A program made the translations under genes and the position numbers. DNA of 64,000 bases from Pedobacter zeae. Lineage in GTDB: Bacteria; Bacteroidota; Bacteroidia; Sphingobacteriales; Sphingobacteriaceae. Shown piece after piece: positions 35,690-42,941 of this stretch (position 1 is its first letter; each line of letters starts with the position of its first letter). The notes under the pieces are model-generated. The model did not search any database. It saw nothing but the letters and a program-made list of their open reading frames with translations, and was not told the origin of the DNA. Location of the stretch: contig NZ_JACIEF010000001.1 in NCBI RefSeq assembly GCF_014196715.1, positions 1,036,872 through 1,100,871 of the forward strand. Direction: 5' to 3'.

Positions 35690-37099
35690 ATGAACAGAAG
35701 ATCTTTTATACAAAAATCAACCATATTAACCACCACTTTATTTGTTAGCTTAAAATCGTTTCCATCATCGTTGTTTACTGTTGACGGATGGGTAAGCGGT
35801 ACGGTAACCAGTAAAGGAAAAGCCGTTGCGGGGACGGTAATTTCTGATGGTTACAGCGTGGTACAGACCGATAAAAGCGGAAACTACCAGCTTAAATTGC
35901 ACGAACTTGCGCGTTTTGTATGGATCAGCACGCCTTCGGGTTACGAATTTAAAACCGAAAGCAGTATTGCCCGTCACTATTACAAGCCCGATACCGCCGG
36001 TAAATTAAATTTCGACCTTAAGCCTTTAAAACAGGATGATAACAAGCATAACTTTATCATTTGGGCCGATCCACAGGTAAAGAACAAAAAAGATGTTCAG
36101 CAAATGATGGAAACCTCCGTACCGGATACCAGAGATGTGGTAAAAAGCATGGGTAAAACATTGGTGCACGGTATCAGTGTAGGTGACCTGGTCTGGGATA
36201 ATTTTGATCTTTTTCCTGCCTACGACGAAGCCATCGCCAAAATAGGAATCCCGTTTTTTCAGGCATTGGGTAATCACGACCAGGATTACCGCCAAGGTGG
36301 CGACGATACTTCCGACCGTACTTTCCAGGCGCATTATGGTCCGACATATTACTCATTTAACAGGGGCAAAGCCCATTACGTGGTTCTGGACGATGTACGT
36401 TACCTAGGGGTTGAAAGAACTTATGATGGTTACATTACCCCAACCCAGTTAGAATGGCTGGCAAAAGATTTAGCACTAGTGCCCAAGGATGCACTGTTAA
36501 TCATTTGCCTGCATATCCCGGTTCATAATAGTGTTAAAAATAAAGAAGATTTTTATGCCGTATTAAAAGACTTCAAAAACGTACACATTATGTCTGGCCA
36601 TACGCATTTTAATAAAAACGTGGTTAAAAATGGTATCTATGAACATAACCACGGAACGGTTTGCGGGGGGTGGTGGACAGGCCCTATTTGTGAAGATGGT
36701 ACACCCCGTGGTTATGGTGTTTACCAGGTAGATGGAACCAATTTAACCTGGTACTATAAATCAACCGGTAGAGATCGTAAAGAGCAGTTGGATATCTATG
36801 TAGATACCTTAACCAATCAAAAAAGATTGATTGCCAATGTCTGGAATTACGACCCGGCATGGAAGGTAGAATATTTTTTGGATGGTAAAGCAATGGGTGC
36901 ACTGGCGCAGCAGGATGGATACGATCCTTTAGCTGTTAAATTATATAAAGGCGATAAATTACCAAATCCAAGGCCATTTGTCGAACCACGTTCAACCGAT
37001 CACTTATTTATGGCACATTTTAGCCCGGATGTTAAAAAAGTTAAAGTAATAGCTACCGATCGTTTCGGAGAAAAATTTGAAGCGGAAACTGATGCTTAA
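35690..37099 (+). CDS. Exported calcineurin-like phosphoesterase with flanking beta domains
   Basis: 469 residues. RRSFIQKS at the N-terminus is twin-arginine-like with a short hydrophobic part, so export is likely. Residues ~30-110 form the beta-sandwich found before this enzyme class (VSGTVTSKGKAVAG...TDKSGNY). The metal centre follows: ADPQ (about 124), GDLVWDN (about 165), GNHD (about 190), CLHIPVH, and SGHTHFNK. A C-terminal beta domain closes it. Substrates of the family are phosphodiesters or phosphomonoesters, often nucleotides or lipids. Adjacent to the SusCD set and followed by GDPD, giving a phosphate-recovery theme. Confidence 0.88.
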   Translation: MNRRSFIQKSTILTTTLFVSLKSFPSSLFTVDGWVSGTVTSKGKAVAGTVISDGYSVVQTDKSGNYQLKLHELARFVWISTPSGYEFKTESSIARHYYKPDTAGKLNFDLKPLKQDDNKHNFIIWADPQVKNKKDVQQMMETSVPDTRDVVKSMGKTLVHGISVGDLVWDNFDLFPAYDEAIAKIGIPFFQALGNHDQDYRQGGDDTSDRTFQAHYGPTYYSFNRGKAHYVVLDDVRYLGVERTYDGYITPTQLEWLAKDLALVPKDALLIICLHIPVHNSVKNKEDFYAVLKDFKNVHIMSGHTHFNKNVVKNGIYEHNHGTVCGGWWTGPICEDGTPRGYGVYQVDGTNLTWYYKSTGRDRKEQLDIYVDTLTNQKRLIANVWNYDPAWKVEYFLDGKAMGALAQQDGYDPLAVKLYKGDKLPNPRPFVEPRSTDHLFMAHFSPDVKKVKVIATDRFGEKFEAETDA

Positions 37100-37259
37100 T
37101 GGGCCAAAGTATTGTGAGACGTTATCTCCAACAGCTATTAAAAATTAATATAGATTTAATTGACCGCGTTAAATGAAAACGCCAGATCTGTCTATCTTGG
37201 CGATGAACTAATAACCTTAGATGTGTATCAAATTCCATTGTAAAATCCCTTTTTTGGAT

Positions 37260-38159
37260 ATGAAACTTAAAAAAACAGCAATCTTTATTTTTTTATCGGC
37301 GTTTGTAATAAAATCGAATGCCCAGGAAGTTAAATTCCCCGCATTTAGTGCTGAAGCACACCGCGGCGGACGTGGTTTAATGCCTGAAAATACCATAGAA
37401 GCCATGTTAAATGCCATGAAAATTGATGGTATTACCACTTTGGAAATGGATACACACATCTCAAAGGATGGTAAAGTAGTGGTAACACATGACGATTACC
37501 TGAGTCCGGCTTTTATGCGAACACCCGACGGACAGGATATCCCCGCAACTGATGCCAAAAAATACCCCATTTTCGGCATGAATTACGATGAAATTAAAAA
37601 GTTTGATTTGGGCAGCAAATATTATGATCTCTTTCCTCAGCAGAAAAAAGTAAAAACGCACCTGCCTTTGCTTACCGATCTGATCGATGCGGTACAGCGT
37701 GATATCAAAACCCATAAACGTAAACAGTTTTTCTATAATATTGAAACCAAATGCAGCGAAAGCGGCGATGGTATCACTAATCCCAGGCCTGAAGAGTTTG
37801 TTAAGCTGTTAATGGAGGTAATCATCAGGAAAAAGGTTGCCGATTTTGTTGTGATCCAATCTTTCGATAAACGCACCATTCAATTGATTCATGAAAAATA
37901 TCCGAAAATGAAAACTTCTTTTTTGGTGGCAAACAAAAAAACTTATGATGAAAATATAGCTGATTTAGGATATAAACCTTTTATTTTAAGTCCGGTTTGG
38001 CAAATGGTGAATGAAGATTTGGTAAAAAAGGCACACGCTGATGGTGTAAAGGTTATTCCCTGGACCGCCAATACACTGGCCGATATCCAAAAATTAAAAG
38101 CATTAAACGTAGACGGGATTATTTCAGACTATCCTGATATTTTGGTGCAGGCGAAATAA
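37260..38159 (+). CDS. Exported glycerophosphodiester phosphodiesterase
   Basis: 299 residues with a Sec signal (MKLKKTAIFIF...SNAQ). GDPD catalytic motifs: AHRGGRGLMPENTIEAM (H, R, E), LEMDTHISKDGKVVVTHDD (E, D, H), and a terminal Asp in VDGIISDYPD. Cuts glycerophosphodiesters to glycerol-3-phosphate and alcohol in the periplasm. The ATG at 37260 is chosen because it gives a clean signal; an upstream ATG at 37221 adds a Cys/His-rich stretch. Together with the phosphoesterase it would release phosphate from lipid-derived material. Confidence 0.93.
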   Translation: MKLKKTAIFIFLSAFVIKSNAQEVKFPAFSAEAHRGGRGLMPENTIEAMLNAMKIDGITTLEMDTHISKDGKVVVTHDDYLSPAFMRTPDGQDIPATDAKKYPIFGMNYDEIKKFDLGSKYYDLFPQQKKVKTHLPLLTDLIDAVQRDIKTHKRKQFFYNIETKCSESGDGITNPRPEEFVKLLMEVIIRKKVADFVVIQSFDKRTIQLIHEKYPKMKTSFLVANKKTYDENIADLGYKPFILSPVWQMVNEDLVKKAHADGVKVIPWTANTLADIQKLKALNVDGIISDYPDILVQAK

Positions 38160-38209
38160 TTACAATATGTTGGAGGGGATTTGGAATCCCATCTGAAATA
38201 AATAGCAGG

Positions 38210-38240
38210 CTTTTCAGGTTCGGAAACCTCAAAAGTCTTT
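38210..38240 (+). terminator. Weak hairpin after the GDPD gene
   Basis: 10-bp interrupted stem (38210-38220 with 38225-38235, one mismatch) followed by CTTT. Weak T tract. Confidence 0.35.
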
Positions 38241-38292
38241 CCGCGACCCTTCTCTTTGGGAACTTGCAATTTAACCCTTAATCTAAACCATT

Positions 38293-38988
38293 ATGAAAGC
38301 ACTCATCAATAAGTTACATATCGCTATTATAGCATTAATCCTAAGCCATACGGCAGCAGAAGCCCAGGTTGTAAAATGGGACAGCACTTACCGTCCGGGA
38401 AAATATGTTGAGCTGGTGGCAAAGTTTAAAGCCGATCCAAAATCGAAAAAAGATTTTGTTTTTCTTGGGAACAGTATCACGGCCGGAACAGATTGGGCGA
38501 AACTTTTAGAGCTTCCCCAAGCAAAAAACAGGGGCATTTCAGGCGACATTACCTTTGGGGTTTTAGAGCGGTTGCAGGATGTAATCGATGGTAAACCGGC
38601 CAAAATATTTATCCTGATCGGGATCAACGATATTTCGAGAAACATTCCGGACAGCGTTATCCTGGGTAATTATAAAACAATGATTTCACGCATCAGAAAA
38701 GGTTCGAAAAATACCCACATTTATTTCAATACCCTTTTGCCGGTAAATAGCGCTTTTGAGAAATTTAAAAAGCACTATGGTAAAGATGCGCATATCCTTT
38801 GGCTAAACAACGAAATCAGGAAATTTACGGCTAAAAACGTAACCATTATCGATCTGTATCCAAATTTTATTGACCAAAACAAACAATTAAGGGCCGAACT
38901 TACCAAAGATGGTTTGCATCTTTTGCCTGAGGGGTATCAGGTGTGGGCCGATTTTCTTAAGAAAAGTGGTTACCTGACCGAAAAATAA
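38293..38988 (+). CDS. Exported SGNH/GDSL-family hydrolase
   Basis: 231 residues with a Sec signal (LSHTAAEAQ, about 24). SGNH blocks: FLGNSITAG (block I with Ser about 61; the usual GDS is GNS), the Gly of SGDITFG, GINDI (block III), and DGLHLLPEGY (block V, Asp and His). Such enzymes deacylate or hydrolyse esters, including lipids and sugar acetates. Last gene of the SusCD-linked series on the plus strand. A role in deacylating imported phospholipids before the GDPD step is a plausible but unproven link. Confidence 0.88.
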   Translation: MKALINKLHIAIIALILSHTAAEAQVVKWDSTYRPGKYVELVAKFKADPKSKKDFVFLGNSITAGTDWAKLLELPQAKNRGISGDITFGVLERLQDVIDGKPAKIFILIGINDISRNIPDSVILGNYKTMISRIRKGSKNTHIYFNTLLPVNSAFEKFKKHYGKDAHILWLNNEIRKFTAKNVTIIDLYPNFIDQNKQLRAELTKDGLHLLPEGYQVWADFLKKSGYLTEK

Positions 38989-39071
38989 AATGTATGAGCA
39001 CCTTAAGGTAGATTGAAAATCCAAAGTTAAACGGGGTTGATATTGTAATCCCGACCACTCAAAATCTCAGG

Positions 39072-39103
39072 CCCTGCAGGCTTTCGAAACCTGCGGGTCT
39101 TTA
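39072..39103. terminator. Terminator between SGNH hydrolase and bioD
   Basis: Stem CCCTGCAGG/CCTGCGGG with one bulge (39072-39080 with 39090-39097), followed by TCTTT. Lies between convergent genes. Confidence 0.55.
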
Positions 39104-39108
39104 AGTGC

Positions 39109-39717
39109 TTATATCAATATATTTTCACCAACTGCAGCAACCTGTTCTTTATTAATCAGTTTTAAGTTGGGTATGTGGCCCAATTTGTTTATTTTGGCAT
39201 ACTGCCGGATATACCTTTCCGTTTCGGGGTTTTCATCCCCGTTAAAAATAATTCCCTTAACCGGAACGCCGTACTGTTTAAGCAAATTGATGGATAAAAG
39301 CGTGTGGTTGATGCTACCCAGGTAATTTTGAGATACCAATATCACTTCTGCATCCAGTTTTTTGATCAGGTCGATAATCAATTCGGTTTCATTTAAGGGA
39401 ACCATTAAACCGCCTGCACCTTCAATAATCAGGTTGTTTTCGGTTAAGGGTACCTTAATTTTGTTGAGGTCGATTTCAATTCCGTCTAGCCTGGCCGATA
39501 GATGTGGAGATAGGGGTTGCGTTAACCTGTAACTTTCGGGGTGGATAACCGTTTTTTTGTTACTGATTAAATTTTTTACTGTTAAGCTGTCGCTGCTTTC
39601 AAGGTCTCCGGATTGTATGGGTTTCCAATAGTCTGCTTTTAATTTTTCGGTTAAAACAGCGCTGGTTATTGTTTTTCCAATGCCTGTTCCAATGCCTGTT
39701 ATAAAGTATGTTGCCAT
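39109..39717 (-). CDS. bioD: Dethiobiotin synthetase
   Basis: 202 residues. The P-loop is FITGIGTGIGKTITS (about 4-18, G-x-x-x-x-G-K-T); then WKPIQSGD and VIIEGAGGLMVPL, with Glu-Gly-Ala-Gly-Gly as the usual substrate motif. Closes the ureido ring of biotin using ATP and CO2. Joined directly to bioF with no gap (bioF stop is followed at once by the bioD start on this strand). bioA and bioB are not in the window. Confidence 0.93.
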   Translation of the reverse strand: MATYFITGIGTGIGKTITSAVLTEKLKADYWKPIQSGDLESSDSLTVKNLISNKKTVIHPESYRLTQPLSPHLSARLDGIEIDLNKIKVPLTENNLIIEGAGGLMVPLNETELIIDLIKKLDAEVILVSQNYLGSINHTLLSINLLKQYGVPVKGIIFNGDENPETERYIRQYAKINKLGHIPNLKLINKEQVAAVGENILI

Positions 39718-40839
39718 TTAACTCAATTCTTTTAAATGTTCTACTAACGAAATAATCTCTTCGTCGGTATTAAATGTGTGAAGACAAATCCGTAGCCTTT
39801 CTTTTCCCTGTGCTACTGTTGGACTTAATATGGCTCTTACATCAAAGCCTTTATTCTGTAATGCGGTTGCCGCCAGTTTCGTTGCCCCGTTGGAGGAGAA
39901 TAAAATCCCCTGAATGGCGCTTTCGCTTTCTAAAGCATTGATATTCTGTTCTTTTATGTTTTTCCTGAACAGGCCGATTTTTTGATGGATCAACTGATGA
40001 TCGATTTTATCCAAAAGCTGATAAGCCGAGCGGATGGCTATAATGTTATGAATCGGTGCTGCAGTGGTATAAATAAATGACCTGGCAAAATTAATAAGGT
40101 AATGCCTTAAACTGGTACTTCCTAATATAATTGCACCGTGTGTGCCCATTGCCTTGCCAAAGGTAACAATACGTGCAAATACTTTTCGGCTGAGGTTTAA
40201 CTGACTGATCAATCCTTCACCTTTTTTACCGAAAATACCTGTGGCATGTGCTTCATCTACAATTAAATTGGCCTGATAGGTTTCGCAGAGGTTTGAAATT
40301 TCTTTCAATGGGGCGCTATCCCCATCCATAGAATATACACTTTCTACCACCACAAAAATATTTCCTTTTGCCAGTTTAAGCCTGGCTTCGAGATCGTTGA
40401 TGTTGTTGTGTAGAAATTTATAGCGTGTTGCATAACTTAAGCGGCAGCCGTCGATAATGCTGGCATGGATCAGTTCGTCGGTAATAATGGTATCGCCACG
40501 CTGTGGAACGCTTGAAAGCAAGCCTACATTGGCATCGTAACCAGAATTGAAAATCAACCCGCTTTCGGCCTGATGAAAACCGGCAATAAACTGTTCGGTT
40601 TCTTCGGTATATGGGGTATTACCGCTCAGCAGCCTCGAACCTCCGGCACCTGTTACATAGTGGAGCATTGTTGCAACAGTTTTATCAATTAGTCTTTTTA
40701 ATTCAACCGAGCGGGCAAAGCCTAAATAATCGTTCGAACAGAAATCGACAGGGAATTGGCGGACAGATAAATTCCTGATCGAAAGATTATCTTTCCGTTC
40801 CTGAAGTTTGCCATTAAGGAACTGTTCTATTTTACTCAT
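39718..40839 (-). CDS. bioF: 8-Amino-7-oxononanoate synthase
   Basis: 373 residues, PLP-dependent alpha-oxoamine synthase: FCSNDYLGFA, GAGGSRLLSGN, VDEAHATGIFG and the PLP lysine in VTFGKAMGTHGA (about 227). Joins pimeloyl thioester to alanine in biotin synthesis. Slightly shorter than E. coli BioF (384). Pairing with bioD makes this role firm over glycine C-acetyltransferase. Confidence 0.93.
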   Translation of the reverse strand: MSKIEQFLNGKLQERKDNLSIRNLSVRQFPVDFCSNDYLGFARSVELKRLIDKTVATMLHYVTGAGGSRLLSGNTPYTEETEQFIAGFHQAESGLIFNSGYDANVGLLSSVPQRGDTIITDELIHASIIDGCRLSYATRYKFLHNNINDLEARLKLAKGNIFVVVESVYSMDGDSAPLKEISNLCETYQANLIVDEAHATGIFGKKGEGLISQLNLSRKVFARIVTFGKAMGTHGAIILGSTSLRHYLINFARSFIYTTAAPIHNIIAIRSAYQLLDKIDHQLIHQKIGLFRKNIKEQNINALESESAIQGILFSSNGATKLAATALQNKGFDVRAILSPTVAQGKERLRICLHTFNTDEEIISLVEHLKELS

Positions 40840-40850
40840 CGGTCAAAAGT

Positions 40851-40883
40851 AAAAAAAGCGCCCCGGATTACCGGAACGCTTTT
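40851..40883 (-). terminator. Terminator of the DUF4890 gene
   Basis: Stem AAAAGCG/CGCTTTT and inner CCGG/CCGG around an ATTA loop, followed by a T-rich run on the minus strand. Lies between the DUF4890 gene and bioF. Confidence 0.75.
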
Positions 40884-40913
40884 AAAAATATAATTAATTA
40901 CGCTTTACTCTAT

Positions 40914-41366
40914 TTATCCTTGCGAAGGGGGATTCGAAACCACCGGCGCTTTATCTTTTTTGCCTCTGCCTCCAAACTCTCTTCTCATTTTTTCGCCCTT
41001 TTCTCTGGCTTCGGCACGGAAAGCATCCATTTTTGTTTTCTGATCAGCAGTTAAAACGGCATCAATTTTGGCTTTTTGTTCTTCCATTGCTGCCTTGCGT
41101 TCTTTCATTTTACCTTTAATATCGCTTTTGTCTGCTGTTCTCCAGGCATCCATTTTTTTTGCATTTTCGAGCTCAATAGCATAAATTTTTGTTTTTTGAT
41201 CTGCAGTTAAACTCAATTGTTTGTCAAGCCTGGCAGTTACTTTTTCAGCTCTTTGCTCAGCAGTCAATTTAGGCATTGCCCTTCTTTCACGTTTGGTTGT
41301 GTCTTGAGCAAATGCAGCAGTTAAACCCATTACTGCAATTGCCATTGTTAAAATTACCTTTTTCAT
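40914..41366 (-). CDS. Periplasmic Spy/CpxP-like LTxxQ protein (DUF4890)
   Basis: 150 residues with a Sec signal (MKKVILTMAI...AAFAQ). Then two LTxEQ/LTADQ units (LTAEQRAEKVT, LSLTADQKTKIY, and VLTADQKTKMDAF) spaced along a long Lys/Glu/Ala-rich helix. This is the Spy/CpxP pattern, seen in Bacteroidota as DUF4890. Such proteins are ATP-independent chaperones or stress sensors in the envelope. The C-terminus is Arg/Gly/Lys-rich. Monocistronic, 78 bases downstream of the XRE-S24 gene on the same strand. Confidence 0.85.
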   Translation of the reverse strand: MKKVILTMAIAVMGLTAAFAQDTTKRERRAMPKLTAEQRAEKVTARLDKQLSLTADQKTKIYAIELENAKKMDAWRTADKSDIKGKMKERKAAMEEQKAKIDAVLTADQKTKMDAFRAEAREKGEKMRREFGGRGKKDKAPVVSNPPSQG

Positions 41367-41444
41367 GTTATGTTTTTTATGTGTTTGTTAATGTAATAGA
41401 TACATAAAAAAGCAAACGGTTTAATCGGTACCTGTTAAAAAATG

Positions 41445-42221
41445 TTAATTCTTATTTAATTGTGAAATTGATTTCTGCATCTGCGCCATCATCTGGGTCA
41501 ATGTTTCCATTGTAGGATCTGGTGCAGGCTCAGGCAAAGAAGTAGATATATAGGCTTTGGCTTTCCAGATTTCGAGGATATCATCAGCCGCAATGGTATA
41601 GGCATCGTATACCTTATTATCTGATATTAATTTCAGGTCTTTATTTTCCCTGAAACGGTTGCCGGCCCTTTTGTATACCACACCTTCATTTTTACTGATG
41701 ATGATATAAGTTTCGCCGGTTTTTACTTCATTCCAGTTGTCGAGATACTCGCCAATAATCACACTCCCCGGCTGAACAGGTAACATACTATCGCCCATAA
41801 TTTCAAAGGCCCTGAATGTGCCCTGCCTTAAAGCCGGCAAAGGAAGTTGAAACTTCGGTAGGTCGCTGATGTATTGAGGATCTGAAAAACCGTTCAAATA
41901 ACCAGCACTTGCCTTAACAGGAACCAGTTCGATGTTTTCTCTATCGTTCTGGTCAACAGAAATGCTCAGTACACGCAGGTTAGACCCCTGGCTTTTTGGC
42001 TTGGGTTTCCAGTTGTCGTTTATTTTTTCATTGATGAATTCATCGATGGTGAGATCAAAGTATTCTGCTATTTTTTTTAGTAAATCGTATTTAGGTTCAG
42101 CCCGGTCTTCCTCGTAAGCACCGATCAATGATCTCTTGATCTCCATGATATCAGCGAAATTCTGCTGTGTATGGCCTTTTTTCTTCCTGAGGTACTTTAA
42201 ATTATTTGAAATATTTGACAT
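41445..42221 (-). CDS. XRE-family regulator with LexA-like S24 peptidase domain
   Basis: 258 residues. The helix-turn-helix spans residues ~8-60 (HTQQNFADIMEIKRSLIGAYE). The S24 domain spans ~110-215 with a nucleophile Ser145 (MGDSML) and Lys184 (VVYKRAG). An Ala-Gly pair at 106-107 (KASAGYLNG) sits where LexA-type proteins cut themselves. So it may be a self-cleaving repressor, although Bacteroidota relatives often only use the fold for dimerisation. A Gln/Met-rich tail ends the protein. Divergent from the GIY-YIG-like gene with palindromic operators between them. Confidence 0.9.
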   Translation of the reverse strand: MSNISNNLKYLRKKKGHTQQNFADIMEIKRSLIGAYEEDRAEPKYDLLKKIAEYFDLTIDEFINEKINDNWKPKPKSQGSNLRVLSISVDQNDRENIELVPVKASAGYLNGFSDPQYISDLPKFQLPLPALRQGTFRAFEIMGDSMLPVQPGSVIIGEYLDNWNEVKTGETYIIISKNEGVVYKRAGNRFRENKDLKLISDNKVYDAYTIAADDILEIWKAKAYISTSLPEPAPDPTMETLTQMMAQMQKSISQLNKN

Positions 42222-42247
42222 AAAAATAAATTTTAAAATAAATTTGG

Positions 42248-42270
42248 AATTACTAAAATAGTTAGTAATT
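42248..42270. promoter_or_regulatory. Operator 1 between regulator and GIY-YIG-like gene
   Basis: Perfect 9-base arms AATTACTAA and TTAGTAATT separated by 5 bases. Probable binding site of the XRE-S24 protein. Confidence 0.6.
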
Positions 42271-42283
42271 TTATGCTCATAAA

Positions 42284-42292
42284 GTTAGTAAT
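42284..42292. promoter_or_regulatory. Operator 2 half-site
   Basis: GTTAGTAAT repeats the right arm of operator 1 exactly, 23 bases away (about two helical turns). Confidence 0.45.
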
Positions 42293-42317
42293 ATTATTTT
42301 GAATTGCAAGAAAGTAT

Positions 42318-42332
42318 ACTAAATAGTTTAGT
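42318..42332. promoter_or_regulatory. Operator 3
   Basis: Perfect 6-base arms ACTAAA and TTTAGT around TAG, just before the start of the GIY-YIG-like gene. Related to operators 1 and 2. Confidence 0.5.
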
Positions 42333-42354
42333 TTTAATTTTTAAAGACCCAATC

Positions 42355-42705
42355 ATGAAAAAGTTTGTTTATATCGTTACCGACAGAAATCGTACAAGTA
42401 TGCACGTGGGCATGAGCTCTGATTTAATGAAGACACTGGATTTCTACAAACAAATGCCAAACTTATTTTTTGATAGCGGACAGCAGTTAACCAGGCTAGT
42501 TTATTTTGAGGAGTTTAAAACAGAAGAACAAGCTTTGGTACGTTTTAAATCGATCAGCAGGTTTACACGCATGCAGAAGGAACGTTTGGTTAGGTCTTGT
42601 AATCCAGATTGGATTGATTTAACCATAGGTCTCGATTTCGAAAATATTCTTTTACACAGGAATGCCACCAATCAGGTGAAACTTTCATTCTCCAGCTTAT
42701 CGTAA
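42355..42705 (+). CDS. GIY-YIG-superfamily protein lacking catalytic residues
   Basis: 116 residues. By eye it aligns with small UPF0213-like GIY-YIG nucleases: YIVTDRNRTSMHVG (the second half of GIY-YIG reads H17-V-G), SDLMKTLDFYKQ, LVYFEEFKTEEQAL and SCNPDWIDL. The catalytic Arg position holds Thr27, the catalytic Glu position holds Phe64, and the YxG Tyr is His17, so nuclease activity is doubtful; Asn83 remains. The start is placed at 42355 (MKKFVYIV). Divergent from the XRE-S24 regulator across shared operators, so the two are probably co-regulated. Role unknown. Confidence 0.7.
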   Translation: MKKFVYIVTDRNRTSMHVGMSSDLMKTLDFYKQMPNLFFDSGQQLTRLVYFEEFKTEEQALVRFKSISRFTRMQKERLVRSCNPDWIDLTIGLDFENILLHRNATNQVKLSFSSLS

Positions 42706-42760
42706 GCAATTTTAAAGGTTAAATAGAAAATTACTATGAAAAATATAAATATGTTTAATT

Positions 42761-42804
42761 AATGCCTGAATGATTGCTTACCTGAAGCCCATCATTCAGG
42801 CATT
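42761..42804 (+). terminator. Long hairpin after the GIY-YIG-like gene
   Basis: Perfect 14-bp arms AATGCCTGAATGAT and ATCATTCAGGCATT with a 16-base loop, followed by a T-rich stretch to 42820. Probably the terminator of the plus-strand gene. Confidence 0.6.
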
Positions 42805-42941
42805 GTATGTATTATTTTTTAGTAATTGATGGTTAAAATTAACCTCTTTGTTTCCAATAGTTACAAATTTGCATAGTTCAACTTTCCAAGTATCCAGGCT
42901 TCTTTACCGTTTACGAAACCAGAATTGAGTTGAAGAATTGA

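Noticed and set aside
36684..36902. Open frame antisense to the phosphoesterase
   Set aside because: Shadow frame with no start context or homology I recognise.
38160..38292. Possible small gene between GDPD and SGNH hydrolase
   Set aside because: No convincing start or frame; only a weak hairpin.
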